From JANJUO01 sp942492935 (lineage in GTDB: Bacteria; Bacteroidota; Ignavibacteria; Kapaibacteriales; UBA2268), in assembly GCA_942492935.1 (NCBI GenBank), contig OW818654.1, positions 3,224,001-3,288,000 on the forward strand: 64,000 bases of DNA. The letters run 5' to 3'. Under the pieces are notes generated by a model that worked only from the letters and a program-made list of their open reading frames with translations, searched no databases and was not told the DNA's origin. How positions within the stretch are numbered: the first letter of the stretch is position 1; each line of letters starts with the position of its first letter. Below, in pieces: positions 26,869-35,455 of the stretch. A program made the position numbers and the translations under genes.

Positions 26869-28773
26869 TTACTGATTTTCATTGTCTGGATTATGTATAA
26901 TTCCTTCATTAATAATTTCAGATTCTTCAATTGAATTGGTATTTAATGAATCTGGCTTGGTATTATCGACCTTGGGTGTAATAGCTTTTATCTCAGCTTC
27001 AGGATGGAAAAATGCATTTAATATGTCATGAGCGATAGGTGCAGACACACCTCCACCAAAACCTGCATTTTCAACAAAAACTACTAAGGCAATTTTGGGA
27101 TTTTCTTTTGGTGCAAAGCAAACAAACCAAGCATGGTCATTTCCATGTGGATTTTGAGCTGTTCCAGTTTTTCCACATACTTCTATATCAGGTAATCTTG
27201 CTGCAGATGCGGTACCACCAGCACTATTAACCACACCAAACATACCATTTTTAATAATTCTAAAAATGTCAGGGTTTATCCCAGTATTTCTATATCTTAC
27301 ATTTAATTGTTCTTTTTTAAATGTAACTGTATTTTTGATTGCATTTATTAAATGTGGCTGAAAAATTTTACCTTCATTTGCAATCGCAGCGGTATAAACA
27401 GCCATTTGTAATGGAGTTACTAATATTTCGCCTTGTCCAATACCATAATTAACCATATTACCATGAATATAACTTTCTGAACCTTTACCTAATCGACTGA
27501 CAAGCCATTCTTTTGTTGGTAGTCTTCCAGCTTTTTCATTTTGTAGATCAATTCCGGTTTTTTGTCCGAATCCAAATAATTTGCCATAATATTCAAATTT
27601 TTCAAGTCCCAGTTTCAATCCTAATTGGTAGAAAAATGTATTGCATGATACCTTGATAGCAGTTTCTACATCAATACTACCATGAGAACCTCCATGGCAT
27701 TTCCTAAATCTACCGCCATAATCAAGCCCACCGCCACAAAAAATATGAGTACTTTCATCAATCAATCCTTCTTGCATTGCAGCCATTGCAATCAGCATTT
27801 TCCAAGTGGAGCCGGGGGGATATTGTGATTGGATAGCTCTATGCAATAATGGTGAAGCTGGATTCTCAGATAATTCTTTGAATAATTCAAATGGAACTTT
27901 TCCTGTAAATGCCCGTGGGTCATAATCAGGTTTAGATGCCAAAACCAAAATATCACCACTTTGTGGGTCTATTCCAACAATTGCACCCCTTCTGCCATCT
28001 AATAATTTTTCTGCTAATTCTTGTAATTTAATATCTATACCAAGATGAAGGTCAAAACCATTGGTAGCAGGTGCATCATTACTTCCTCTATCAAAGCTTG
28101 CTACCTTTTGTCCGTATTTATTAACTGCTACATACTGAACACCGTGTTTACCACGTAAATCTCTTTCGTAGGTTTGTTCAATACCAGATTGACCTATATT
28201 ATCACCTGGGTAATAGTCTTTTAGTTTATTTAGTTGTTCTCGCGTAACTTCGCGTGTATATCCCAACAAATGTCCAAGATTACCTTCAAATTCATAAAGT
28301 CTTTTGGATTCAATATTCACATCAATACCAGGTAAATCATCTGCATACTCTGAAATTTTAGATACTATTTCAAAATTTGCATCTTTATAGATTTTGATTG
28401 GAGTAAACTTTGAATATGTTTTATATTGATTAATTGTTTTATTTATTGTTGCTGAATCTAAATTTAGCAATGAACTTAATAATGGCATTGTTTCAGGTTT
28501 GAAATCATAAGGAGTGAGTGTAATAGAAAATGATGGTTCATTATGAACAATCAATTTTCCATTTCTATCGTATAAATTCCCTCTAAAAGGTTCAACTCTT
28601 ACTTGCTTTATTGCCTGGGTTTCACTCAAATACTTATATTCATCACCCTTGATTATTTGAAGTTGTGCCAAACGGAATATGAATACTACAGCCACAAGTG
28701 CTACAATTAATTTAAGAATAGTTTTTCTGCCATTACTTGCAAAATATGGAGTATCACCAAGATATTGTTTCAT
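26869..28773 (-). CDS. mrdA: Penicillin-binding protein 2 (elongasome transpeptidase)
   Basis: A 634-residue class B PBP that cross-links peptidoglycan during cell elongation. One N-terminal membrane anchor (~20-38), then a PBP dimer domain starting 'RVEPFRGNLYDRNGKLIVHNEPSFSITL', then the transpeptidase: catalytic SxxK 'PPGSTWKML' near residue 321, SxN 'VSCNTFFYQLG', and KTG 'CGKTGTAQN' near residue 533. The tail is rich in Asn/Glu/Pro. Its usual neighbours (mreB, mreC, mreD, rodA) are absent; instead the ATG follows the polysaccharide polymerase-like gene by one base, so it is coupled to surface-polysaccharide genes. Confidence 0.97.
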   Translation of the reverse strand: MKQYLGDTPYFASNGRKTILKLIVALVAVVFIFRLAQLQIIKGDEYKYLSETQAIKQVRVEPFRGNLYDRNGKLIVHNEPSFSITLTPYDFKPETMPLLSSLLNLDSATINKTINQYKTYSKFTPIKIYKDANFEIVSKISEYADDLPGIDVNIESKRLYEFEGNLGHLLGYTREVTREQLNKLKDYYPGDNIGQSGIEQTYERDLRGKHGVQYVAVNKYGQKVASFDRGSNDAPATNGFDLHLGIDIKLQELAEKLLDGRRGAIVGIDPQSGDILVLASKPDYDPRAFTGKVPFELFKELSENPASPLLHRAIQSQYPPGSTWKMLIAMAAMQEGLIDESTHIFCGGGLDYGGRFRKCHGGSHGSIDVETAIKVSCNTFFYQLGLKLGLEKFEYYGKLFGFGQKTGIDLQNEKAGRLPTKEWLVSRLGKGSESYIHGNMVNYGIGQGEILVTPLQMAVYTAAIANEGKIFQPHLINAIKNTVTFKKEQLNVRYRNTGINPDIFRIIKNGMFGVVNSAGGTASAARLPDIEVCGKTGTAQNPHGNDHAWFVCFAPKENPKIALVVFVENAGFGGGVSAPIAHDILNAFFHPEAEIKAITPKVDNTKPDSLNTNSIEESEIINEGIIHNPDNENQ

Positions 28774-28774
28774 A

Positions 28775-30223
28775 TTAATTACCCTGAATGACTGGATTTA
28801 ATTGATTTCTAATTTCTGCTTTATGCTGTCTGTCTGCCATAGATACAAAACTTAGCAAAAAAGCAATCGTAAACAAACAATCTCTCGCTATAACTTGATG
28901 ACTAATAAAATTAGTCAATAATATGCTTGCTAAAGAAATCGCTGTACATAACATTAATAATTTAAAATATTTATCTTTAACGTTGACAAAAATCACTATT
29001 GAACGAAATAACTTAATAACAAAAAACATATAAAAGATAAAAGTCAAAGGTATTCCAATTCTATATGCTGTCCATAAATATCCGTTGTGAACAATATCTA
29101 CAACTGTTGAATACTGCAAAAGCATATCATAAAACTTAAAAGTTGATTTTAATCCTGTACCACCAATTGGATATGTTTCAATAACTTTTTGCACAGCTTC
29201 CCACTCTTTAAATCTTGCCTGCATAGAAATATCTTTTGCACCTTTAGTGGAAGATGTTAATCTTTCAAGATATACTTTCGCCATTATCATAACATTTTCT
29301 TTTGCTGCAAAATAAAATCCAATATATATAAATAATGATATAACAACAGCGTAAACAATTAAATTAGCTTTTTTTCTCATCGGAATATATAGAAATATAA
29401 TTGCAACTGCAATGATATAATAAACCCAAAATGTACGTGAGAATGTACTCAACAAAGCAACAATTGTAACTGCTGTCATAAATAGCATTAAAAGTTTTTT
29501 ATATCTTGTATTTTGATAAAAAGTAAATGTTAATAGAAATGTGCCAGCCGTTACAAACATTGTTTGAGAACGTCTCATAGAAACACCTAATTGATAGGCA
29601 TAAACTACATTCTCTTGTAATCTTAAATAGTAATCTACGAAATGCACTAATTCCATAACGAAAAGCACTGCGATAGAAAATGTTAGAAATTTCTTTAAAT
29701 CATCTTTATCTTTTAGTATATCACGTATTGGGAAATAGTATAAGATATAACTGAAAAGATTATATTCACGAAACCAATCAATTGGCTCAACATCGTTAGA
29801 AATTGCAACAAATAAATTCAGAACCAAAACTAACATAAAAAATAATATAATCCAGTCACCCATATCTTCAACAATTTTCTCTCGTTTAATTAGTAATTTG
29901 TTAATAAACCACACAACCAATCCTAACGAAAAAATTATCGCTGTTAATACTTCAGATGCTGTTAAACCCTTTGAACTCTCGCGAACAAATGTAATTTGTA
30001 GTAAAACTACGCTATAAATCCATAATTTTGGATATTTGAATAGAAAAAAAACAACCAATAAAGCAGCTATAAATCCAAACACATATAATTCAAATCCACT
30101 ATAAAAGCCATAAGAACCAAGTAAACCACCCAAAATAAACATAATAGCAACATATTTAAAACCGATAATTGAATTATCACCAAATATATTGCTAATATTA
30201 CTACTTTTATCTATTAAATTCAT
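28775..30223 (-). CDS. O-antigen ligase/polymerase-like membrane protein (Wzy/WaaL)
   Basis: A 482-residue integral membrane protein with ~11-12 hydrophobic segments and one larger periplasmic loop containing 'QARFKEWEAVQKVIETYPIGGTGLKSTFKFY', typical of the Wzy_C/O-antigen ligase superfamily. Such proteins polymerise or transfer undecaprenyl-linked glycans in the periplasm. Its immediate upstream neighbour is a Wzz-like chain-length protein (1 bp gap), which favours a polymerase or ligase working on a Wzy-type polysaccharide. No glycosyltransferases or flippase lie nearby. Which of the two activities it has cannot be told. Confidence 0.83.
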   Translation of the reverse strand: MNLIDKSSNISNIFGDNSIIGFKYVAIMFILGGLLGSYGFYSGFELYVFGFIAALLVVFFLFKYPKLWIYSVVLLQITFVRESSKGLTASEVLTAIIFSLGLVVWFINKLLIKREKIVEDMGDWIILFFMLVLVLNLFVAISNDVEPIDWFREYNLFSYILYYFPIRDILKDKDDLKKFLTFSIAVLFVMELVHFVDYYLRLQENVVYAYQLGVSMRRSQTMFVTAGTFLLTFTFYQNTRYKKLLMLFMTAVTIVALLSTFSRTFWVYYIIAVAIIFLYIPMRKKANLIVYAVVISLFIYIGFYFAAKENVMIMAKVYLERLTSSTKGAKDISMQARFKEWEAVQKVIETYPIGGTGLKSTFKFYDMLLQYSTVVDIVHNGYLWTAYRIGIPLTFIFYMFFVIKLFRSIVIFVNVKDKYFKLLMLCTAISLASILLTNFISHQVIARDCLFTIAFLLSFVSMADRQHKAEIRNQLNPVIQGN

Positions 30224-30224
30224 A

Positions 30225-31394
30225 TCAAATAGACTGGTTTAAGCTTTTGTACTTTTTTGTAAAACTGTTTATTGAATTGAATACCAAAATCAAAAAAATT
30301 GCTAATGCAAACGAACCTGCAAAAGTACCGGCAACTATCAATGACCTTTTGGGTCTATCTTTCTTTTCGGCAGGTATTGCTGTATCCAACACGATTACAT
30401 TTTTTTTGTCATTAAACTTATCAATTCTATTTTTTTCAATTACTGGAAGTAAAAATGCTTTAACTTTTGAATACATTTCAAACTCAGTTAATAATCTTGT
30501 ATATTCTATTCCAATACCTGCGGCACCAGATATGGAAAAATTTCCAGCAAATCCGGGTTTATTAGTAATGTCCTTAATTTTCTGCCCTATGCTCTCCTTA
30601 AAACTTTCTTGTTGAACTGCAAGATAATCATCGCTACCATACATATTTTTGTAATATTCAGCCATTATATCAAACTTTAGTTCTTGAGATTTAAGTTCAG
30701 AAACTGACTCACTAATTGATTTTGCTTGTTCATCAGGTGAAAAAATCAAATATTTTTCGCTAAATGTCTTTAAACTATCTGTCAAAATAGCAAGAGTAGA
30801 ATCAGTCTTTTCAAGACGTTTTTCTAAACCATCATTACTCAATTCAATTTCTTTCATAAATAATTTATTTGCGAAATGATTAGCGATATTAACATATTGA
30901 TTTGCCATTTCAGCGGCTCTATTTTTATCTTTATCCCAAATTGCAACAGTATAATTGCCTTCTTTGGAATAGTCAATTTCTACATTTGCACTAAATTCAA
31001 TACGAACATCTTCCATCATTGTGTCAGGTATATCATATACTTTTGCAAGGTCAAATTGCTTAATGACTGAATCAACAACGCTTCTACTATTTAAAACAAC
31101 CAAAAATGAATAACTTTCGGCACCTGCTTGCTGACCCAATTTACTTAATCCGAATTCTTTCAAAGTTGATGACAAGCCACCGATAGCTCCTTCAATACCA
31201 CCTACATTATTTGGTGGAACTACATTGGTTGTAGATTTGTACCAATTAGGTAAATACAAAGAATACACCACCGATGCGGCTGTTAAAAGAAAAACAGGTA
31301 TCAGTACATAGTATTTGTATCTAAAAATTAGTGCTGTTACGTAAAAACCATCAAATTCTTTGGGTTTATTTTCATCAGTCATATTTTCTTTCAT
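30225..31394 (-). CDS. Wzz-like polysaccharide chain-length determinant
   Basis: A 389-residue protein with the Wzz/PCP topology: N-terminal membrane segment ('YYVLIPVFLLTAASVVYSLY', ~residues 32-50), a large periplasmic part with coiled-coil helices ('LEKRLEKTDSTLAILTDSL'), and a C-terminal membrane segment ('LIVAGTFAGSFALAIFLILV'), preceded by the proline-rich 'IPAEKKDRPKRS' motif. Wzz proteins set the modal length of O-antigen, capsule or exopolysaccharide. There is no C-terminal tyrosine-kinase domain. It precedes the polymerase-like gene by one base. Confidence 0.9.
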   Translation of the reverse strand: MKENMTDENKPKEFDGFYVTALIFRYKYYVLIPVFLLTAASVVYSLYLPNWYKSTTNVVPPNNVGGIEGAIGGLSSTLKEFGLSKLGQQAGAESYSFLVVLNSRSVVDSVIKQFDLAKVYDIPDTMMEDVRIEFSANVEIDYSKEGNYTVAIWDKDKNRAAEMANQYVNIANHFANKLFMKEIELSNDGLEKRLEKTDSTLAILTDSLKTFSEKYLIFSPDEQAKSISESVSELKSQELKFDIMAEYYKNMYGSDDYLAVQQESFKESIGQKIKDITNKPGFAGNFSISGAAGIGIEYTRLLTEFEMYSKVKAFLLPVIEKNRIDKFNDKKNVIVLDTAIPAEKKDRPKRSLIVAGTFAGSFALAIFLILVFNSINSFTKKYKSLNQSI

Positions 31395-31438
31395 TTAATT
31401 TTTACAATTTTTCAAAATTCAAATTTACAACATTTTTT

Positions 31439-33205
31439 TTATTTTCTTAATAGAGGACTTAATAATATCGGCGGTTTTTTAAAATCATCGTCTGGAGCTT
31501 TAACCTCTACATCTTCAAAAAGCAAATCTGGTGTAATGATACTACTACCAATATATTGGTCTCCACCAGTTATAAAACTTGATATTACAGAACTGGCAAG
31601 AAAATTATAAGCAAATTTTGATTTACCTGCTTCAATAATATCTTTGAATGATTGTGCACTTATTCCTCTTGCTTCTACGCCTCTGATTAATTCTTCACGT
31701 CCATCAAGATATACTTTGTATGCTTCATTTACAGGAAGTACGTTATTTCCTCTCGGCATTTGAATTCCACTGCCAGAAGTTCTGAATAACGTTGTAAACA
31801 TTAGGTTTTGATTCATCACTTTTTTAATTACAATACCATAAGGAAGTTCTCTGTCTTTACATAGCTTGATAAGTTTTTCTTTTAATTCCTTATAATCTTT
31901 TTGTCTATCTTTTTTAACTTCTAAAACTACATTACTAAACATCGCTGCTCCACCTCTTCTATGTCCGTTAGTATTTCGAACTCTTCTTGTTGGAATTCTT
32001 TCGGACAATAGATTTTTCAAATAGCCATCTTCAACAACAGATACATTTTCTGCTTTTATTCCATCATCATCAATTTGATAATTGCCAAGTAAATATGTAT
32101 TTTCATATTTCTTTAAATCTGGATTATCCTTTACAGAAAGAAACTCAGAAATCACTCTACCACCAATTTTTGATTGAAATGCTGTATTTCTTTCATTTGG
32201 CTGACTTCCGCCTTCTGTCATTGTTGCTCTTTGAGTAACAAGATTTGGTGCAAAAACTTGCGCTACAACTTCCGCAGCAGCTTGTTGAGTAAATAAAACT
32301 GGACCAGAATATGGTTCTTCAAGTTCACTTGCTTTAAGTAATTGTGTCAATTTTTCTGCAACATTTTTTGTTGATTTCAATAATGAATCGCGTGTAGGAA
32401 AATCTTTTGGATTTACAGTAAAAGCTGTGAAGAAATCAGATAATGGCATTCCATCTTTAGCTTGAGAAAAAGCTGCAACTTCTATACCTGCATAATAATC
32501 TGAACGAATATATTCCATTCCTTCGGAATTAACATAATAAATCACTTCTGGCAAATATTCAACACTTACAGTTGATGAATTTATTTCAGGATATTCTAAA
32601 AATATTGCTGACATTGATTTTGTCAATTCAGTAAAATAATTTGTATCAAAAGCAGGAGCGGCTTCATACTTGTAATTTTTTTGGGGAGGAACAACAATAA
32701 AATCGTGAGTTGTATCTTTTCTCATACGATTTTTCAATGATGCTTCTTTTTTCGAGAATATTTCAGCGGATTGTTTGTAAGCGGCATCTGTTGAAAGCCA
32801 TAATTCTCTTCTCAATGTTTTATAGTCAAATTCAATTGGAATAGCTCGACTTTTAAATGATTCTTCATCATCACTACTTCCAAAAAAACTTAAACCAATA
32901 TCAAAAAAATTGGAATTATCAAATTTATAATCACCAACTCTTACTCCAACATTAATAATCGCCATACTCTTGCTATCGGACTCAACTACACTACCCAATA
33001 CTGCTTGAACATTCTGAACATCTCTAACTCTAAGCCGATATTCAATATAGTAAGGTTTTTTAAGTCCTTCCAAGATTAATTCATCCATAGAACGCTTCAT
33101 TTCTGAACGCATTGCGTTCAGAATCTCATTATCACGAGCAGATTGTGCATCTAAACTAACTATTCCAAAAAAGATGAATCCTAATATAAAAATATTTTTT
33201 AACAT
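31439..33205 (-). CDS. Exported TldE/PmbA-like protein lacking the metal motif
   Basis: A 588-residue protein with a signal peptide (MLKNIFILGFIFFGIVSLDAQ) and the TldD/PmbA fold. Its order of conserved blocks matches the neighbouring TldD: 'AMRSEMKRSMDELILEGLKKPYYIEY' at the start, 'PYSGPVLFTQQAAAEVV', 'TNGHRRGGAAMFSN' and 'RGISAQSFKDI'. At the place of the HExxxH metal site it has 'AQVFAPNLVTQRATM' (about residues 313-327), so it cannot coordinate zinc the same way. By analogy to the E. coli TldD/TldE heterodimer it should be the non-catalytic partner, here in the periplasm or on the surface. Confidence 0.85.
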   Translation of the reverse strand: MLKNIFILGFIFFGIVSLDAQSARDNEILNAMRSEMKRSMDELILEGLKKPYYIEYRLRVRDVQNVQAVLGSVVESDSKSMAIINVGVRVGDYKFDNSNFFDIGLSFFGSSDDEESFKSRAIPIEFDYKTLRRELWLSTDAAYKQSAEIFSKKEASLKNRMRKDTTHDFIVVPPQKNYKYEAAPAFDTNYFTELTKSMSAIFLEYPEINSSTVSVEYLPEVIYYVNSEGMEYIRSDYYAGIEVAAFSQAKDGMPLSDFFTAFTVNPKDFPTRDSLLKSTKNVAEKLTQLLKASELEEPYSGPVLFTQQAAAEVVAQVFAPNLVTQRATMTEGGSQPNERNTAFQSKIGGRVISEFLSVKDNPDLKKYENTYLLGNYQIDDDGIKAENVSVVEDGYLKNLLSERIPTRRVRNTNGHRRGGAAMFSNVVLEVKKDRQKDYKELKEKLIKLCKDRELPYGIVIKKVMNQNLMFTTLFRTSGSGIQMPRGNNVLPVNEAYKVYLDGREELIRGVEARGISAQSFKDIIEAGKSKFAYNFLASSVISSFITGGDQYIGSSIITPDLLFEDVEVKAPDDDFKKPPILLSPLLRK

Positions 33206-33213
33206 ACTATTCC

Positions 33214-33741
33214 TTATTGATTATTCATTTTATTTAAAGCATTAAAAAATTCTTCCGGCTTCTGTGTTCCAATCAACACTTTGCTGCCATCTTTCAAAAT
33301 TAATTGAATTCCCATATTGCCATGTACATTATATGCCATACCCCTTGGTGAAAATCCCCAACGGATACCCCATCCACCATACTCAAGTAATGGAGAATAT
33401 TTTCTGATTTTGTATTCTGCAATATCAGAAAGCAAAATTGTTTTATATTTCAGATGAAAAGGAAAATATTTAATTTCTATTCCACCATTTCTAACTATAG
33501 TTTTCAGATTTGAACCAAAAAACAAACCAATCAATACAATTGCAAACATTAATGATAATAATACACTCAACAATAATGCAAAATTAGTTACAGGAGGTTC
33601 TCCAAACTGAACATCAAAAAAAACTTGTTGAACATAACCATAACTAAAAACTGAAACAGGGATTGTAGCACCAATTACAATAATTAATTTTATAGCAAAC
33701 TGATTGTATTTTTGTTTTTCTTCAAAATAAATCTGTTCCAT
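33214..33741 (-). CDS. Two-TM membrane protein with PH-like domain, between tldE and tldD
   Basis: A 175-residue protein with two membrane segments ('FAIKLIIVIGATIPVSVFSYGYV' and 'ALLLSVLLSLMFAIVLIGLFFG') followed by a ~90-residue domain ('IVRNGGIEIKYFPFHLKYKTILLSDIAEYKIRKYSPL') that resembles bacterial PH-like membrane-associated domains. No specific family is assigned. It sits 6 bp after the tldD gene and 8 bp before the tldE gene, so it is coexpressed with both and may anchor or assist them. That role is inference from position. Confidence 0.75.
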   Translation of the reverse strand: MEQIYFEEKQKYNQFAIKLIIVIGATIPVSVFSYGYVQQVFFDVQFGEPPVTNFALLLSVLLSLMFAIVLIGLFFGSNLKTIVRNGGIEIKYFPFHLKYKTILLSDIAEYKIRKYSPLLEYGGWGIRWGFSPRGMAYNVHGNMGIQLILKDGSKVLIGTQKPEEFFNALNKMNNQ

Positions 33742-33747
33742 CTTATA

Positions 33748-35430
33748 TTAATCCGCTTTTGTGGACAAAGGTGATGGTAACAATGGTGGTTTTGCTTGAG
33801 ATTTTTGCTTTTTCTGCACTTCAATAAGGGAAACAAGCAAACTTGGGGAAGATGCAGAAACTGGTACTCCGCCAGACTCAGCTCCACAAATGCCATTAAA
33901 TATTCCAATATCATCTGCAGCAGCAATAATATTTGAAAATGTTGTTAATGGCGTACCAATTAAATCAACACCTCTAACGAGTTCATCAGGTCTGTCATCA
34001 ACATATACTTTATACACCACTAAAGGAGTAACATTAAAAGCATTAGGAATTGTTCTATCGGTAAATGTAAATCCACCAGAAACTTGGTCGAAATATAAAC
34101 CGTATTCCTTATTTTGCTTTTTTGCCTCATCAATTAACATTTCTCTTAATTTCTTTTCAGGTACAGATTTCACTGCTTCAACAATTAAATTGGATTGTCG
34201 AGAAACAGGAGTATATCCAGCTTGAGCCCTACCATGTCCGTTTGAATTATTAAAACCCTCTATTGGAGAACGGGACATCAGGAAATTTTGAAAAATTCCA
34301 TTCTTTACTGTTTCTACTTTTTGAGATTTTATTCCTTCATTGTCAAATACATAATAACCGGCAACTTCTTGTCCATTCAATTTTTTAATTGTTGGGTCAA
34401 AAATCACATTGATGAAATCAGGTAAAATTTTCTTGCCGATTGATTGTTTAAAGGTCTGACTTGAGTTAGGGTCTTTCTCTCTGTGTCCTTCTACTCTATG
34501 CCCGAAAATTTCGTGAAAGAAAACACCACTTGCAGGACCAGATAAAATTGCTGGACCAGAAAAAGTAGTTGCCAATGGAGCTTTTCTTAAATTATCCAAT
34601 AATGCAATCATTTTATCAATATCTGCAGCAATTTTGTCTTCGGTTGGCAAATTTTCAGGAGTAAAAGAAAAATATGTTTCGTATAATGGTAATGTCATTC
34701 CATCATCGGATTTAGTTTGAGCAGTAACATATATTCTGCAATTTGATTCCCAATCTTTAATTGTAGAACCTTCACTCGAAACAAATCTTTTTGTTTGGAT
34801 TGAGGTAAGCATAGAAATATTAGCATTATAAATCCATTGATGAGCATTAAATTTGTCGGATAAACGGCGTAAAATATCTTCCCATTTTTTTGTGTCTGTT
34901 GTAAAATTGATTTCAGTTCCGGTATAATTAACGGGCTTCTCAATAGTAAAATCAAAAGAAGAATCTTCTTCTGCAACTTTTACTGCTTTATTTGTAATTA
35001 CTTTTTCATATCTTTCAATTGCAGATTTGAATCTTTTATCAGTAGCAAACCAAAGAGCATTACGAATTGCTTTTTCATTATCATCAAGAGGCATACTTAT
35101 ACTGCCACCACCAAATGAAAAAGAAAATGGATTACCACGAATGATATGTGTATTATCTAACTTATTATTTCCAACCCTTAAATCAATATCTAAAAATCTT
35201 TTATGAGAATTATCTGTATTTCTAATTTTTCCAAAAGAGGCAGATATAGTATTGCTCTTAACATCAGTTATAGTGTAGGAAATGAAATAAGGTTTAATTT
35301 TTTCAAGTGTAAGTTCATTCATTGAACGTTCAAGTTCCATTTTTGCTGAACTTATTATTATATCATTTGCTAATAGTTTGATACTGAAAAATAACATTAT
35401 CATCAGAATCAATATATTTCTTATCTTCAT
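33748..35430 (-). CDS. Exported TldD-family metalloprotease
   Basis: A 560-residue TldD/PmbA-family protein with a signal peptide (MKIRNILILMIMLFFSIKLLAN). The zinc motif HExxxH is at residues 306-311 in 'SGPASGVFFHEIFGHRVEGH', with a further His316. Other family blocks are 'SNGHGRAQAGYTPVSRQSNLIV', 'GLYFDQVSGGFTF' and 'VRGVDLIGTPLTTFSNI'. E. coli TldD/TldE is a cytoplasmic protease acting on unfolded peptides; the signal peptide here means an exported version with unknown substrate. The partner TldE-like gene lies two genes downstream in the same operon. Confidence 0.9.
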   Translation of the reverse strand: MKIRNILILMIMLFFSIKLLANDIIISSAKMELERSMNELTLEKIKPYFISYTITDVKSNTISASFGKIRNTDNSHKRFLDIDLRVGNNKLDNTHIIRGNPFSFSFGGGSISMPLDDNEKAIRNALWFATDKRFKSAIERYEKVITNKAVKVAEEDSSFDFTIEKPVNYTGTEINFTTDTKKWEDILRRLSDKFNAHQWIYNANISMLTSIQTKRFVSSEGSTIKDWESNCRIYVTAQTKSDDGMTLPLYETYFSFTPENLPTEDKIAADIDKMIALLDNLRKAPLATTFSGPAILSGPASGVFFHEIFGHRVEGHREKDPNSSQTFKQSIGKKILPDFINVIFDPTIKKLNGQEVAGYYVFDNEGIKSQKVETVKNGIFQNFLMSRSPIEGFNNSNGHGRAQAGYTPVSRQSNLIVEAVKSVPEKKLREMLIDEAKKQNKEYGLYFDQVSGGFTFTDRTIPNAFNVTPLVVYKVYVDDRPDELVRGVDLIGTPLTTFSNIIAAADDIGIFNGICGAESGGVPVSASSPSLLVSLIEVQKKQKSQAKPPLLPSPLSTKAD

Positions 35431-35455
35431 AAATTCTCCATTTATTAAATTAAAA

